Below are positions 51,118 through 58,246 of a stretch of DNA of 64,000 nucleotides, in pieces. Both the position numbers and the translations under genes were made by a program. The notes beneath the pieces are model-generated. The model made no database searches. It worked only from the letters and a program-made list of their open reading frames with translations, and was not told the origin of the DNA. The stretch is from Rhodothermales bacterium (GTDB lineage: Bacteria; Bacteroidota; Rhodothermia; Rhodothermales; Bin80): the NCBI GenBank assembly GCA_028278205.1, contig JANQES010000016.1:1-64000 (forward strand), read 5' to 3'. Position 1 is the stretch's first letter. Each line of letters begins with the position of its first letter.

Positions 51118-54084
51118 ATGCGTAAATGGACCGTTTCTCTCATCGTTACCCTGCTCCTGACCATCGGCTGTGCTACGAAAGCGCCGCTGCAGTATGAAAC
51201 AGCGAGCAACGATGTCAACCAACTCACGCTTCAGAAACCCCTGACCCCCGATCAGACGCTGACGCGCCTCATTGTGCCGGATGGATTTGAAATCAGGGTT
51301 TTTGCTGCCGAGCCCGACATCGTCAATCCCATCGCGCTGGCCTGGGACGAACGCGGGCGGCTGTGGGTCGTCGAATCGACCAACTACCCGCACGACCACG
51401 TCGGCGAAGAGACGGGCACCGACCGCATCACCATCTGCGAAGACACCGACGGCGACGGCAGGGCGGATCGGTTCATCCGTTTTGCCGAAAACCAACCGCT
51501 GTCTACGGCGCTGGCGGTGGTCAAGGGCGGCGCGTTGGTGGGGCAGGCCCCGCACATCGTCTACCTGGAAGACACCGACGGCGACGATCAGTTCGATACC
51601 AAGACCATCGTCCTCGAAAACGCTTTTGGGACGTTTGATACCCACGCGGTGATGAGCAATCTGAAATATGGGATCGACAACCATATCTGGGGCGCCGTGG
51701 GGTATTCAGGGATGTTCAGGCCGGGGCAAGCCCCCGAACAGGAGGCGCGGATCCTGGCGCGCGGGGTCTTCAAGTTCTCGCGAGACGGTGCCCACCTGGA
51801 GCCGGTCGGTCAGTTCAACAACAACACCTGGGGCCTGGGCATCGGCGAAGACAACACCATCTTCGGCTCGACGGCCAACAACAACCACGCGGTGGTCGTG
51901 GGGATTCCCATGCGTTACGGCACCGAAGCCAACGTCGCCAACGTTCAGAGCCATTACCTCATCGAACACAGTTCCGAAACGCCGCTCCAACAGGTCGATT
52001 TTCGCGATGGGTATACCGCTGCGGCAGGCGCGTTTCCGTACGCCGGACGCCGGTATCCGCAAGCCTACTGGGGAGCGTTGATGGTGACCGAGCCCACGGG
52101 CCACGTGGTGCATGCCGCCTACATGGAGCCGCGCGGGGCTATCTATCAGGAAAAACAAGGCGCCATCGACAACCTGCTCGCCAGTTCAGACGACTGGGTG
52201 GCGCCGGTTTTTGCGGATCTTGGGCCGGATGAAAATATCTGGGTCGCCGATTGGTACAACCCGGTTATCCAGCACAACCCGGATCGACGTGGCATGCGCA
52301 ATCAGGTCTGGAATGCCAACAGAGGCCCCGGCAACGCCCACCTCAACCCGCTGCGCGACATCCAGCATGGCCGGGTTTATGTGATCGATTATACCGGAGG
52401 CAAGACGGATGATTTGACCGCCCTGGCCGCGAACGATACCGACGGCTTAGTGCGCGGCCTGCAAAGCGCCAACCAGTTCTGGCGGTTGACGGCGCAACGC
52501 CTCATCGTCGAAAATCAGGTGGTTTCGCTGGTGCCGCAGTTGACGGCACTGGTGCAGGATCAGCGCGTCGATGAAACGGGGTTCAACGGCGGGGCGGTGC
52601 ATGCCCTCTGGGCTTTGCATGGGCTGGGCCGGATCGACGAGGTCTTGGACGTGGTCGAGGGCGCCTTGAGCCATCCGTCTGCGGCGGTGCGCAAAGCGGC
52701 CATCCAGGTGCTGCCCCGGACGGCTGAGACCGGCGAGGCTCTGGTGGCGGCGAACGTCTTCACCGATCCCAACTTAAACACCCGCCTGTCTGCCGTCCTG
52801 GGCGTCATCGATCTCGGCGATGCCGCCTCGGCCTCGGTCAAAGCTGCCACGCAAGCCGCCCGCGACGGCGGCGACGAATGGCTGGAAGCCGCCCTCGACA
52901 AGCTCCACGGCGTCCCCGAACCCGTAGTCGCAACCACGGCGCCAGCGCCGCCCCCTGCGGATATCGACTACGACACGCTGCCCCACGCGCTGCTCACCCT
53001 CAATGCCGCCCCCGGTGCCGAGATGCGTTTCGAGCAGACGACGTTGCGGGCTTTTGCAAACCAGCCGATCACCCTGGTCTTTAACAACCTGCACACCGAG
53101 CTGCATAACGTGGTTTTGTTGAAACAGGATGTAGACGTAGCGCAGTTCGGCCAGGCGCTCAATGCCTACCTGACCGACCCCAAAGCCATCGATACCGACT
53201 ATATCCCACCCGCCGAGTTGGATAAGGTGATTGCCTCCACCGCCGTGCTCGAACAAGACGGATCGCAGACCATCACCATCGAAGGCTTGCTGCCCGGCGA
53301 GTATACCTATCTCTGCACCGTGCCGGGGCACTGGGCTGTGATGCAGGGGGTCTTGCGGATCGAGGCAGCCCCGGCCCTGCCTCGCAACGACGCAGGCTGG
53401 ACGTGGGCGGCCAGCGATCCCAATTCCGCAAAAAAGGTGGTGTACCTCGCCGGCAGTTCCAGCACTGGCAAACAATCGCACTACCACGCCCGCATCTTCG
53501 GCTTTGCCGATGGGCAGGTTCTTTATGCAGGCGGAGACCACGCCTACACCTACACCGAGACCGCCGATGCCGGCTTTGCGGAGGCCCTCGACGGGGCCGA
53601 TCTCCTCGCCATGGCCAACAACAAGCCCGTGACCGATCCGGCAGCCCGGCAGGCCATCTTCGCGCACGTCGAAGCAGGCAAACCGCTGCTCTTGACGCAT
53701 CCGGCTTCGTGGTACAACTGGAAAGACTGGCAAGCCTTCAACGACGAACTCGTCGGCGGCGGCTCGCGCAGCCACGAACGCCTTCAAACCTTCACCGTCG
53801 AAATCATCCAGCCCAACCATCCGCTCATGAAAAACGTCCCGGCTTCGTTTGAGGTGTTCGATGAACTCTACCGGGCCGAACTGAGGCCGGATGCCGAGGC
53901 GAGCGTGCTGGCCATCGGGCGTTCCCACGAAACCGGCGCGATCTATCCGGTGATCTGGGTCCGTCGCCGAGGGGCCGCCACGATTGTCGTCAACACCCTC
54001 GGCCACGACGACCGCGCGCACAACCTGGCGGCCTACAAGCAATTCCTTGCGAACACTAGCGTGTGGTTGCTCAACCGTCCGTAA
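51118..54084 (+). CDS. Multidomain lipoprotein: propeller, HEAT-like, cupredoxin, ThuA-like
   Basis: The protein has 988 residues from ATG 51118 (GAGGA at 51105-51109 before it). A lipoprotein signal ends LLLTIGC with C18. Residues about 45-430 form the propeller of the PVC-type membrane-bound dehydrogenase family (GFEIRVFAAEPDIVNPIALAWDERGRLWVVE). Helical repeats span about 440-610. A type I copper (cupredoxin) domain at about 640-755 has ligands H663, C733, H738 and M742 (CTVPGHWAVM). The C-terminus (about 770-988) is ThuA-like (VVYLAGSSSTG, HPASWYNWKDW, FEVFDELYRAE). This looks like an outer-membrane sugar or alcohol oxidoreductase with built-in electron carrier. No haem CxxCH site is seen, unlike many relatives. 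Confidence 0.85.
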   Translation: MRKWTVSLIVTLLLTIGCATKAPLQYETASNDVNQLTLQKPLTPDQTLTRLIVPDGFEIRVFAAEPDIVNPIALAWDERGRLWVVESTNYPHDHVGEETGTDRITICEDTDGDGRADRFIRFAENQPLSTALAVVKGGALVGQAPHIVYLEDTDGDDQFDTKTIVLENAFGTFDTHAVMSNLKYGIDNHIWGAVGYSGMFRPGQAPEQEARILARGVFKFSRDGAHLEPVGQFNNNTWGLGIGEDNTIFGSTANNNHAVVVGIPMRYGTEANVANVQSHYLIEHSSETPLQQVDFRDGYTAAAGAFPYAGRRYPQAYWGALMVTEPTGHVVHAAYMEPRGAIYQEKQGAIDNLLASSDDWVAPVFADLGPDENIWVADWYNPVIQHNPDRRGMRNQVWNANRGPGNAHLNPLRDIQHGRVYVIDYTGGKTDDLTALAANDTDGLVRGLQSANQFWRLTAQRLIVENQVVSLVPQLTALVQDQRVDETGFNGGAVHALWALHGLGRIDEVLDVVEGALSHPSAAVRKAAIQVLPRTAETGEALVAANVFTDPNLNTRLSAVLGVIDLGDAASASVKAATQAARDGGDEWLEAALDKLHGVPEPVVATTAPAPPPADIDYDTLPHALLTLNAAPGAEMRFEQTTLRAFANQPITLVFNNLHTELHNVVLLKQDVDVAQFGQALNAYLTDPKAIDTDYIPPAELDKVIASTAVLEQDGSQTITIEGLLPGEYTYLCTVPGHWAVMQGVLRIEAAPALPRNDAGWTWAASDPNSAKKVVYLAGSSSTGKQSHYHARIFGFADGQVLYAGGDHAYTYTETADAGFAEALDGADLLAMANNKPVTDPAARQAIFAHVEAGKPLLLTHPASWYNWKDWQAFNDELVGGGSRSHERLQTFTVEIIQPNHPLMKNVPASFEVFDELYRAELRPDAEASVLAIGRSHETGAIYPVIWVRRRGAATIVVNTLGHDDRAHNLAAYKQFLANTSVWLLNRP

Positions 54085-54088
54085 GCCC

Positions 54089-54478
54089 ATGGAGACAACA
54101 ACCAATCACGTGGTCAAGTGGGTGCTCCGGATAGGGGTGGCGGGGACGTTCGCCGGGCATGGCCTCTACGCCCTGATGGCCCGACCCTCCTGGGTGCCCT
54201 ATCTGATGACGCTGGGCTTCTCCTCGGAGATGGCCTTGAAAATAATGCCCGTTATCGGCGTCATCGACCTGTTGGTGGCGCTGATGGCGCTCTTTAAGCC
54301 GCTGCGGATCGTCTTTCTGTGGGCTGCCGTGTGGGCCTTCTTGGCGGCTACCATCCGCCCGCTGTCCGGCGAGTCGATTCTGGAATTCGTAGAACGGGCC
54401 GCATTATGGGCGGCACCCCTGGCGTATCTCTTCCTGGTCGGTTTCCCCCGAACGTTGTCTGATTTGTTCAAATCGTGA
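54089..54478 (+). CDS. Small DoxX-like membrane protein
   Basis: The 129-residue protein has four hydrophobic helices (about 10-28, 50-70, 72-92 and 105-122) with WVLRIGVAGTFAGHGLYAL at the start, resembling DoxX/DoxD-type inner-membrane proteins. ATG 54089 is four bases after the stop of the large lipoprotein gene, so the two are likely cotranscribed. A redox or respiratory partner role would fit the copper-domain neighbour but is not shown. Confidence 0.72.
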   Translation: METTTNHVVKWVLRIGVAGTFAGHGLYALMARPSWVPYLMTLGFSSEMALKIMPVIGVIDLLVALMALFKPLRIVFLWAAVWAFLAATIRPLSGESILEFVERAALWAAPLAYLFLVGFPRTLSDLFKS

Positions 54479-54720
54479 TAACACCTCACGATCACGTTTC
54501 TTTATAGAAAAGACCGTTCAGCCTGTTCGCGCTGAATACCCCGCGTACTTTAGTGCGGGGCGGAAGTCGCCACGCAGCCAAGCAATGAAAAAGGGCCTGC
54601 CTCTGCCCCCGGTGGTGGGAAGCAAAGACACGCCCTCTGTGGCCTCTGTATGGTGTTGTTACCTACCTGTTTGTAGGTAGGTGAAAGGTATGGAATGAGG
54701 GGGAGAGAGGTAAACGTAAG
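54479..54720. other. Intergenic region with hairpins
   Basis: No gene is seen. It holds a GC hairpin at 54539-54560 (described separately) and a hairpin at 54661-54680 in which ACCTAC pairs with GTAGGT. Both could be terminators or relics of a transposon end. Confidence 0.5.
54539..54560. repeat. CCCCGC...GCGGGG hairpin, possible IS200/IS605 end
   Basis: CCCCGC (54539-54544) pairs with GCGGGG (54555-54560) around a loop containing ACTTTAGT, and is followed by CGGAAGTCGCC. Right ends of IS200/IS605-type elements often have a hairpin with a CTTTAG loop just before the cleavage site. A tnpB remnant lies 3.4 kb away at 57952-58098. The link is a guess. Confidence 0.35.
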
Positions 54721-54750
54721 AAGGGCAACCTCTTTGATGAGGTTGCCCTT
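54721..54750 (-). terminator. Strong hairpin terminator after the small peptide gene
   Basis: A perfect 12-base stem (54721-54732 with 54739-54750; AAGGGCAACCTC and its complement) encloses a 6-base loop. On the minus strand it lies 25 bases after the stop codon of the 16-residue gene and is followed by CTTACGTTTACC. On the plus strand it is followed by TAACACG. The minus-strand reading is favoured because a gene ends there. Confidence 0.7.
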
Positions 54751-54775
54751 TAACACGTCCTGGCAGCTAGCGCGA

Positions 54776-54826
54776 CTAGTCGCTCCAGACGAATCCGCCC
54801 GCTTTGAGATGGGTCTTCGCTTTCAT
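54776..54826 (-). CDS. 16-residue peptide, possible RiPP-type precursor
   Basis: The ATG at 54826 gives MKAKTHLKAGGFVWSD and a TAG at 54778-54776. GGAGGT (complement of 54831-54836) is a near-ideal ribosome-binding site four bases before the ATG. The stop is followed by a strong hairpin terminator. The K-x-K-T-x-x-K-A-G-G start resembles very short peptides that I recall from several phyla (for example KTNVKAGG), some of which have been proposed as modified-peptide precursors. No modifying enzyme is seen within the window. The gene is too short to prove by reading, but signal placement argues for translation. Confidence 0.5.
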   Translation of the reverse strand: MKAKTHLKAGGFVWSD

Positions 54827-54927
54827 GATGACCTCCGTTTCGGTTGGTTAGTGGTGACGGTCTTCCCCTATAGTATCCACTTTCAGCCTGTGAAAATCAA
54901 GACTCGGCTTCGGGGCCTCCTCCCTAT

Positions 54928-56037
54928 TCACCCCGTAGCCTTGAGATCCCGAAGCAGGCGTTCGAATGAGCGATGATAGGCGTCGTGGTCTTTCCAGGCA
55001 CGGAAGTCTCCGATGTGGCGCGTTCGCCGAATAGAGGAGGCCCATCCGGTGTCGGATTCCATGACCGAGTCATCTAATCGGATGGGGAAGAGGATGGTAG
55101 AGCCCTCGGTATGTTCGCGGTCTAAAGCGCGTTCTACTTCGTCTTCTACCCACTGGCTGCGGACTGAATGTTCGGATAGGATGAGGAGAAGTTTGTCGTG
55201 CAGGCGAATGGCGTCGTGAATGGCGGGGCGGATCTTGGAGCCAATCTTTAAATCTTCAGGGGCGAACCAACATCGGACGCCTTTGCTTTGGAGGTCGGCA
55301 TGGAGGCGTTGTGCGAAGTCGTCGTCTTGGCTAGAGTAGGAGATGAAGAGGCTGTAGAACTGGATAGCTTGACCCATGAGGCTGGGCAGGTACTCAATGA
55401 AGACGTCGTCGAGACCGCAGCCGCGCAGGAAAGAAAGAGGCAGGGGCCACGACTGGCGTAGCGTGCGCAGGTCGATGACTGAAGGGCCTATGTGATTACA
55501 TTGATCAAGGCTCTTTGCCACGCTGAGATCAATGTTGTTAAATACAGTTTCGTGAAGAAAGGCGTTGTTGAATTCTGCCCCAGTGAGATTTGTCATGGAG
55601 AAGATCGTCCCGGTGAGCCTTGCTCCCGTGAGGTCTGCTCCTGTGAGGTCTGCTCCCGTGAGGTCCGTCCTGTAGAGTTCGGCCTCAGTGAAGTTCGCCC
55701 CAGTGAGATCCGCAGCGGGGAGTTCTGCCTGAATGAGGTCTGCTCCGGTGAGGTTTGCCCCGCTGAAGTCCATTCCGGAGAGGCTTACTCGACTAAGCTT
55801 CGCCTTAGAAAGATTCGCTCCGTTGAACCTCGGCACATTCAGGTCTGGCCTGACGAAGATCGAGTTTCTGAAATCTGCTTCTTTGAGGTTCACGTCGGTG
55901 AAGTCTGCTCCCCTCAAATCCATTCTGGTGAGGTTTGCTCCGCTCAAATCAGCCTCAACCACCCTATGCTCTGCACGCCACGCATTCCAGCGCTCAATGC
56001 CCTCTTTAAATATTGCTAGATGGTCGAGGTTGGGCAT
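54928..56037 (-). CDS. Pentapeptide-repeat TIR-domain protein
   Basis: The 369-residue protein starts with a helix (NLDHLAIFKEGIERWNAWR), then pentapeptide repeats (A-D/N-L-x-x; LTGADLTGADLTGARLTG) at about 28-175. A linker follows, then a TIR domain at about 230-369 with FISYSSQDDDFAQRL (231-235 is the FISYS box), GVRCWFAPEDLKIG, LLLILSEHSV and SQWVEDEVERAL. E298 in WVE is the likely NADase glutamate. Bacterial TIR proteins with pentapeptide or other sensor parts act in anti-phage defence by NAD depletion or signalling. The defence role is inferred. The gene is followed by the small peptide gene and preceded by a membrane-protein gene on the same strand. Confidence 0.88.
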   Translation of the reverse strand: MPNLDHLAIFKEGIERWNAWRAEHRVVEADLSGANLTRMDLRGADFTDVNLKEADFRNSIFVRPDLNVPRFNGANLSKAKLSRVSLSGMDFSGANLTGADLIQAELPAADLTGANFTEAELYRTDLTGADLTGADLTGARLTGTIFSMTNLTGAEFNNAFLHETVFNNIDLSVAKSLDQCNHIGPSVIDLRTLRQSWPLPLSFLRGCGLDDVFIEYLPSLMGQAIQFYSLFISYSSQDDDFAQRLHADLQSKGVRCWFAPEDLKIGSKIRPAIHDAIRLHDKLLLILSEHSVRSQWVEDEVERALDREHTEGSTILFPIRLDDSVMESDTGWASSIRRTRHIGDFRAWKDHDAYHRSFERLLRDLKATG

Positions 56038-56053
56038 GGGACATTGGATATGA

Positions 56054-56575
56054 TTATGCTTTTAGACGTTTGCTTTGCAACCTTTTCCAAAAGCTCATCT
56101 GCTTTCGTTTTGTCTCATACTCTGTGGCCCATGATGGTACTTTTTTCTTATTCACCTTGGCATGGTAAGACTTACCATTCGATAATAAAACTTCTGCTTT
56201 AAGCCTCTTCCAATCTTTAGCGTACTTCTCCATACCGTCTTGGTCCATCCGGAAAATTGCAGGTCGGTCACCTTCCCCTAGTTTTTCTCCACGCATTCCC
56301 TCCTTGAGTAGCAAGCCGCCTGCCTCATATCCTTTGGGAATCTTTACTAATACGTGAGTGATATAGACTGGGCGGCGACCTTCATTCGTCACAATAATAA
56401 CACACCACTTTTTTTTCGAATCAGTAAGGGGATCACCTGCCATTATCCAATCCCAATGCAATTTCACCTTAATCTTAGAGCGATCCCGCAAATAGTTCAT
56501 CACGCCCAACACAAAACCTGCTGTCCCCAAGATCATTCCTAGAATCGCTGCGATATCTGTAAGTGTGATTTGCAT
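56054..56575 (-). CDS. Membrane-anchored protein of unknown function
   Basis: The 173-residue protein has an N-terminal membrane helix (about 5-29; IAAILGMILGTAGFVLGVMNYL), then a cytosolic-looking beta-rich part with WCVIIVTNEGRRPVYITHVLV and a basic C-terminal tail. I do not recognise a family beyond a general 'one helix plus beta-sandwich' form. It lies 17 bases upstream of the TIR gene on the same strand, so the two probably form an operon and a joint role is possible. Confidence 0.7.
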   Translation of the reverse strand: MQITLTDIAAILGMILGTAGFVLGVMNYLRDRSKIKVKLHWDWIMAGDPLTDSKKKWCVIIVTNEGRRPVYITHVLVKIPKGYEAGGLLLKEGMRGEKLGEGDRPAIFRMDQDGMEKYAKDWKRLKAEVLLSNGKSYHAKVNKKKVPSWATEYETKRKQMSFWKRLQSKRLKA

Positions 56576-56638
56576 CCTTAATCACTCGTGGCTTGGTGAT
56601 CCTCTTCTTCTCGGTCCGGTAGTCTGTCTTGAAGGCGT

Positions 56639-56842
56639 TCAACGTTGCTTGCCGACGGTGAAGCTGTGCTTTTCAGCAAGACAATCGAGCAGACGCTGTC
56701 CCATCACGAGCGGCGTTCGTGCTCCGGTCTCCCAATCTGAAACTGTTGCCTGTCGCACTCCTAACATCTCGGCAAACCTAATCTGAGACATTTCGAGGTG
56801 CTTTCGAAAGTCGCGTATCCTATCTGGTGTCCAATCCATCAT
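56639..56842 (-). CDS. HTH (XRE-type) transcriptional regulator
   Basis: The 67-residue protein has the XRE helix-turn-helix: RIRDFRKHLEMSQIRFAEMLGVRQATVSDWETGARTP, with the recognition helix at about residues 28-38. It is only a DNA-binding domain with a short tail. It is divergent from the 57003 gene, and two near-identical 19-base repeats lie in the space between them, which makes autoregulation likely. It is on the same strand as the membrane-protein and TIR genes, 63 bases upstream. Confidence 0.85.
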   Translation of the reverse strand: MMDWTPDRIRDFRKHLEMSQIRFAEMLGVRQATVSDWETGARTPLVMGQRLLDCLAEKHSFTVGKQR

Positions 56843-56881
56843 CTTGGTGTGGTTTTCTCATTCTACGTAACGACATCAATG

Positions 56882-56954
56882 ATTATCCGGTAGTCGTATA
56901 TATTTCATATTTCCTTCACAAAATGAGGCAACAATATTATACGGTAGTCGTATA
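56882..56954. promoter_or_regulatory. Two 19-bp direct repeats, candidate HTH operators
   Basis: Positions 56882-56900 and 56936-56954 are direct copies differing at one base (ATTATCCGGTAGTCGTATA against ATTATACGGTAGTCGTATA), spaced 54 bases apart, or about five helical turns. They lie in the AT-rich space between the divergent HTH gene and the 57003 gene. They are the obvious binding sites for the HTH protein; binding is inferred. Confidence 0.7.
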
Positions 56955-57002
56955 GAAAAATGGAACTAAAAACGACACTCCCAACTCTTTCCCCATAGAA
57001 CG

Positions 57003-57305
57003 ATGGTCCTCCCTAAAGCAAAATCCACCCGGTTCGATCCTTCGAACGAAGATCACCTGCGATACTACGCGGTCGAATACGAAGGCTTCACCATCACCCT
57101 CGAATACAACGAATCACTAGACGCCCTTCGCGTCGCGATCACTACCCCCGAAGGGCAGGAATTCACCCGCCCGAAGTTCTGGAACAAATGGTCTCCCTCC
57201 GAGGCCGTCGATCAAACCTTCCAAAACGAACTCCTCCCGATGATCGACTACCGCCGGGCACACCCCGAACGCTTCGACCCCGTGACGTTGAAGCAGGCAG
57301 CCTGA
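57003..57305 (+). CDS. Small orphan protein
   Basis: The 100-residue protein reads YYAVEYEGFTITLEYNESLDALRVAITTPEGQEFTRPKFWNK, then a helical end. I do not recognise it. It has no signal peptide and no membrane helix. It is expressed away from the HTH gene and is probably under the same operators. No ribosome-binding site is evident before ATG 57003. The reading frame is clean with ordinary codon use. Confidence 0.6.
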   Translation: MVLPKAKSTRFDPSNEDHLRYYAVEYEGFTITLEYNESLDALRVAITTPEGQEFTRPKFWNKWSPSEAVDQTFQNELLPMIDYRRAHPERFDPVTLKQAA

Positions 57306-57393
57306 AACCCCCAAACACAGCGAGGCCCAAAGGTGCCATCAACACCCTTGAGCCTCTAAACCCCTAACCGCACGAACCGATTAGAGGCCTACC

Positions 57394-57888
57394 ATGTCTA
57401 CGTCCAAACCAACCAAAAGTACCCCCGCTACTCCCATCACCCTCCAACAAGCTACCCACTGGGCACGCAACTACATCGGCCTGCCCCCCGATGTCTACAA
57501 ACGACCCCACGTCAAACTCGACCTCTTCACCCACCTCGACCCCGACGCGCAGGGCTACGTCACCCACTCCTGTGACCTGACCAACAGGCGCTTCCGCCTG
57601 CCCGCCGGCTGCCCGGTGCTCGTGTTGGCCTTCGACGTGCAGCACAACAGCATGGGGCTGTTCCACGAAGGCATCGAGTCGTTCACGGTGCATCCGCGTC
57701 TGGCCTGCAAGGGGCCGTCGGCGATCCGGTCGGCGCTGAAGGAGTACATCGCGGTGTTGCGTCGTCAGGCGGCGATCAAGTTGGGGGATGCGTTGCAGTT
57801 GGAGCAGGTGGCCGAGGAGGTGTTTGAGGTGGAGTGGCCGGGCTACTGGCAGGAGGAGCAGCCGTCGAAGCTCTACTATGTGAAGTAG
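57394..57888 (+). CDS. Orphan protein of unknown function
   Basis: The 164-residue protein contains LQQATHWARNYIGLPPDVYKRPHVKLDLFTHLD, VLVLAFDVQHNSMGLFHEGIESF and a C-terminal EVFEVEWPGYWQEEQ. I do not recognise a family. It is an intact frame 88 bases after the previous orphan gene, preceded by TTAGAGGCCTACC, which is a weak ribosome-binding site at best. It may be cargo of the same accessory island. A TnpB remnant follows at 57952. Confidence 0.6.
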   Translation: MSTSKPTKSTPATPITLQQATHWARNYIGLPPDVYKRPHVKLDLFTHLDPDAQGYVTHSCDLTNRRFRLPAGCPVLVLAFDVQHNSMGLFHEGIESFTVHPRLACKGPSAIRSALKEYIAVLRRQAAIKLGDALQLEQVAEEVFEVEWPGYWQEEQPSKLYYVK

Positions 57889-57951
57889 CGCCGCAGCCGG
57901 GTCAAGGGGCCGTCTCATCCGTTTGGGATGGCCCCTGACGCGGGCTTGTCA

Positions 57952-58098
57952 CCGGATATCGATCTTGGCCTTACTGATCTCGTGGTGACATCCGATGGAG
58001 AAAAGGCCGGTAACCCAAAGTTCTTGGAACGGGATCTCCGCAAATTGAGGAAGGCACAACGTCGCCTATCCCGCAAACAGAAAGGATCGAATCGATAG
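57952..58098 (+). pseudogene. tnpB: TnpB (IS200/IS605 family) remnant
   Basis: The frame reads IDLGLTDLVVTSDGEK, then NPKFLERDLRKLRKAQRRLSRKQKGSNR, and ends at TAG 58096-58098. This is the middle of TnpB: the first RuvC-like strand with its catalytic Asp (GIDLGL type) and the LKRxQRRLSRKxKGS helix. The N-terminal and C-terminal parts are missing, since TnpB proteins have about 370-400 residues. It shows that an IS200/IS605 element was once here, next to the TIR island. Confidence 0.88.
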
Positions 58099-58246
58099 GA
58101 GTACGGGCCAAGCCCGGTTTAATGACACGAGCGAAGCGACTGACGAAGTAATTTTGATAGGGAAAGTCGTTGGTGGTTTTCGGCCTTCAGGAGACCGATG
58201 CCGTAGTACCGAATTCGAGCGTCAAAATTCATTAGAGCGGAGAGTG

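Noticed and set aside
55492..56019. Cysteine- and glutamate-rich repeat protein on the plus strand
   Set aside because: It is the mirror of the pentapeptide repeats of the TIR gene; the repeat pattern is explained by the real gene.
58154..58246. KVVGGFRPSGDRCRS-like frame as an IS66 transposase end
   Set aside because: The likeness to the 'K-x-x-G-x-F-R' end of IS66 transposases is short and there is no supporting sequence around it.
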